A stretch of 64,000 bases of DNA. Source: Dictyobacter formicarum (GTDB taxonomy: Bacteria > Chloroflexota > Ktedonobacteria > Ktedonobacterales > Ktedonobacteraceae). Shown one piece after another: positions 62,475-64,000 of the stretch; the stretch's first letter is position 1, and each line of letters opens with the position of its first letter. Where the stretch lies: positions 1-64,000 of the forward strand of contig NZ_BNJJ01000022.1 in the NCBI RefSeq assembly GCF_016587435.1. The letters run 5' to 3'. The position numbers were made by a program, and so were the translations under genes. Under the pieces are notes generated by a model. That model was given only the letters and a program-made list of their open reading frames with translations. It did not search any database and had not been told where the DNA came from.

Positions 62475-63602
62475 ATGCGTGTCCAAGAAATTCTTACTGC
62501 TGACCACGAGATCCGGTATGTGATCGTTGATGAGAGCGGAAATCTCATCATTCCTGTCGTGCGCTATCTTAAATATCTCCACGCCATTGGCCGCGCACGG
62601 AATACGCTTCGTGCGTATGCCCACAGCCTTTCATTGTACTTTACGTATCTCACCCAAGAGCGCCTTGACCATGCTTGCGTAACGCTCGATGACATGGCAG
62701 GCTTTGTGCTCTGGCTTAAAAATCCCTACCGTTCCCTGAAAGTGCTTCCTGTTCAGCCGGTGACGCAGGCTCGTACCAATACGACCATTAATCAGTGTAT
62801 TACCGCAGTTGCAGGCTTCTACGACTATCTGTGGCGGCGAGATGAACTCACAACTGATTTCAATGAGCAAACGCGCAGTTACCTGCCAGCCAGGGCCCGT
62901 TCGTACAAAAGTTTCCTGCATCATATCACCAAAAGTCAGTTAGTCGAAAAGAATCTCCTCAAGCAACAGGTACCAAGACAGCAAAAGCCGAAGACGCTTA
63001 CCACTGCGCAAATTGAAGCACTGGTCAACGCTTGCGAGAATCTGCGTGACAAGTTGCTCTTACGGCTCTTGTATGAAAGTTCTCTGCGGATCGGGGAGTG
63101 CCTTGCTCTCTGGATTGAGGATCTCGACATTGAGCGCTGTCAGATCTCGGTCCGCGACCGGGGCCAGCTCGTCAATAGAGCAGAAATCAAAACGCCTGCA
63201 AGTTGCCGAAAAGTTGATGTCTCACGCGAATTGATCAATTCCATCTTGGATTACCTCGTGGTTGTTCACACCGAGGAGGTGGAAACCAATCACGTGTTCA
63301 TTAAGTTACACGGTAAACGCTCTGGGCAGCCCCTGGAGTACGCCGATGTCAACGATCTGTTTCAGAGATTGAAAAAGAAGACGGGAATTGATGCTCATGC
63401 TCATCTGCTTCGTCACAGTTCTTTAACCAGTTTGGCCAAACATGGATGGCGACCAGAACTGCTCCGAGAACGAGCCGGACATACCCAGATCTCCTCGACC
63501 TACCAGCTCTATGTGCATCCAGGCGACGAGGAGTTACGAGAGGCGTGGGAACAAACGCAGGAACGGCTTCGTTTGAGCCAACCAGGACAGGAGGAAAGGT
63601 AA
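62475..63602 (+). CDS. tyrosine recombinase (Tn554 TnpA-like)
   Basis: 375 aa. SAM-like core-binding domain at about residues 25-130; catalytic domain with Arg in ESSLRIGECLAL near 202, HxxR in HLLRHSSLTSLA near 310, GH in RAGHTQISS, and the nucleophile Tyr in TYQLYVHPG near 346. It overlaps the following recombinase gene by one base (TAATG), the tandem layout of Tn554-type transposition genes. A 270-nt gap separates it from the TnsC-like gene. Confidence 0.87.
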   Translation: MRVQEILTADHEIRYVIVDESGNLIIPVVRYLKYLHAIGRARNTLRAYAHSLSLYFTYLTQERLDHACVTLDDMAGFVLWLKNPYRSLKVLPVQPVTQARTNTTINQCITAVAGFYDYLWRRDELTTDFNEQTRSYLPARARSYKSFLHHITKSQLVEKNLLKQQVPRQQKPKTLTTAQIEALVNACENLRDKLLLRLLYESSLRIGECLALWIEDLDIERCQISVRDRGQLVNRAEIKTPASCRKVDVSRELINSILDYLVVVHTEEVETNHVFIKLHGKRSGQPLEYADVNDLFQRLKKKTGIDAHAHLLRHSSLTSLAKHGWRPELLRERAGHTQISSTYQLYVHPGDEELREAWEQTQERLRLSQPGQEER

Positions 63603-64000
63603 TGCCTGCATCACATTCCCACGTTTCTCCGTTTCCTTTCCCTGATCCGGTTGAAGCAGAGTTTGCCAAAGACATTTGGGATGCCCGCTGCATTCCGGGA
63701 ACCCGCTATTCCCCTTGCAGAAGCGTTTTCCTCCTAAATTTCACGTACATTGCTCCGGCATTGCGTCCTGTCGTGAAGAGGCACATCCAGTTGACGCTCA
63801 TGAAATACTCAGTCGATCATTGCAGAAACAAGATCCGTCATCTTGAGACCTTTCTTGATTTCTTCCTATCGCGGCACCCAGGCGCTACCCATTTTCAGCA
63901 GTTAGATCGTGCAGACATAGAAGCATATCTGGTCTATTTAAGAACCGATCATGGGAAACACTGGAGTGAGCAAGAGATGATTTATGCGCTTTCGACGCTC
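63602..64000 (+). CDS. second tyrosine recombinase (Tn554 TnpB-like), partial
   Basis: ATG at 63602 shares a base with the previous stop; 133 codons are open to the window end. The visible part has an N-terminal extension and a core-binding (SAM-like) domain (VDHCRNKIRHLETFLDFFLSR, ADIEAYLVYLRTDHG). Catalytic residues lie beyond the window. Tandem position supports a TnpB-type partner. Confidence 0.7.
   Translation, partial: MPASHSHVSPFPFPDPVEAEFAKDIWDARCIPGTRYSPCRSVFLLNFTYIAPALRPVVKRHIQLTLMKYSVDHCRNKIRHLETFLDFFLSRHPGATHFQQLDRADIEAYLVYLRTDHGKHWSEQEMIYALSTL

Overview
The window looks like accessory DNA from a Ktedonobacteria-type member of the Chloroflexota. I infer this from style, not from a marker gene: mid-50s GC, many serine recombinases and DDE transposases, NACHT-type NTPases with membrane tails, and a Gram-positive-like type IV secretion set. 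No rRNA, tRNA, ribosomal protein or other core gene was seen, so the assignment is tentative.

Layout. (1) 1-5.8 kb: short minus-strand genes for Cys-rich, coiled-coil or small hypothetical proteins, a membrane-anchored Mrr-like nuclease, and a small putative DNA-binding protein behind three palindromic operators. Three of the small proteins share an N-terminal zinc-finger plus helix design. (2) 5.8-14.7 kb: ordinary-looking cargo: PQQ-type beta-propeller lipoprotein, winged-helix protein, EamA transporter, LOG-family nucleotide hydrolase, SAM methyltransferase, excisionase-like HTH protein, an HTH-NACHT-membrane protein and a membrane-anchored alpha/beta hydrolase. (3) 14.8-27.8 kb: one long minus-strand conjugation-like operon: VirB6-like, CHAP plus lytic transglycosylase (VirB1-like), VirB2-like pilin, PrgI/VirB3-like, VirB4, CHC2/Toprim primase, VirD4-like coupling ATPase and a two-winged-helix replication-relaxation-type protein. 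No relaxase is visible. An array of 22-nt GTGAC-N12-GTCAC units lies at its end, and a matching array lies at 4.03-4.20 kb.

(4) 27.8-36.1 kb: mobile-element debris: an apparently ORF-less group II intron, a frameshifted IS110 transposase, a pyrophosphatase-like gene, a large serine recombinase with small leader genes, and a frameshifted DDE transposase. (5) 36.6-48.8 kb: a three-gene putative defence operon related to DISARM class 1: a helicase-DUF1998 protein with a C-terminal nuclease-like domain, a SNF2-type helicase, and an Eco57I/PglX-type adenine methyltransferase. It ends at an 86-bp palindrome. (6) 48.7-53.3 kb: small genes and an ABC exporter gene enclosed by 151-bp inverted repeats. 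(7) 53.3-57.1 kb: a serine resolvase whose ribosome-binding site was cut off by a 3.16-kb transposon with 49-bp terminal repeats and an 8-bp target duplication. (8) 57.4-64 kb: an APH-fold phosphotransferase, a second resolvase, a TnsB/TnsC-like pair, and two tyrosine recombinases in tandem; the last runs off the window.

Several genes (VirB4, CHAP/transglycosylase, IS110, DDE transposase) are broken by one base beside a run of G or C. This is either real decay or homopolymer miscounting in the assembly, and it matters for whether the secretion system is judged functional.
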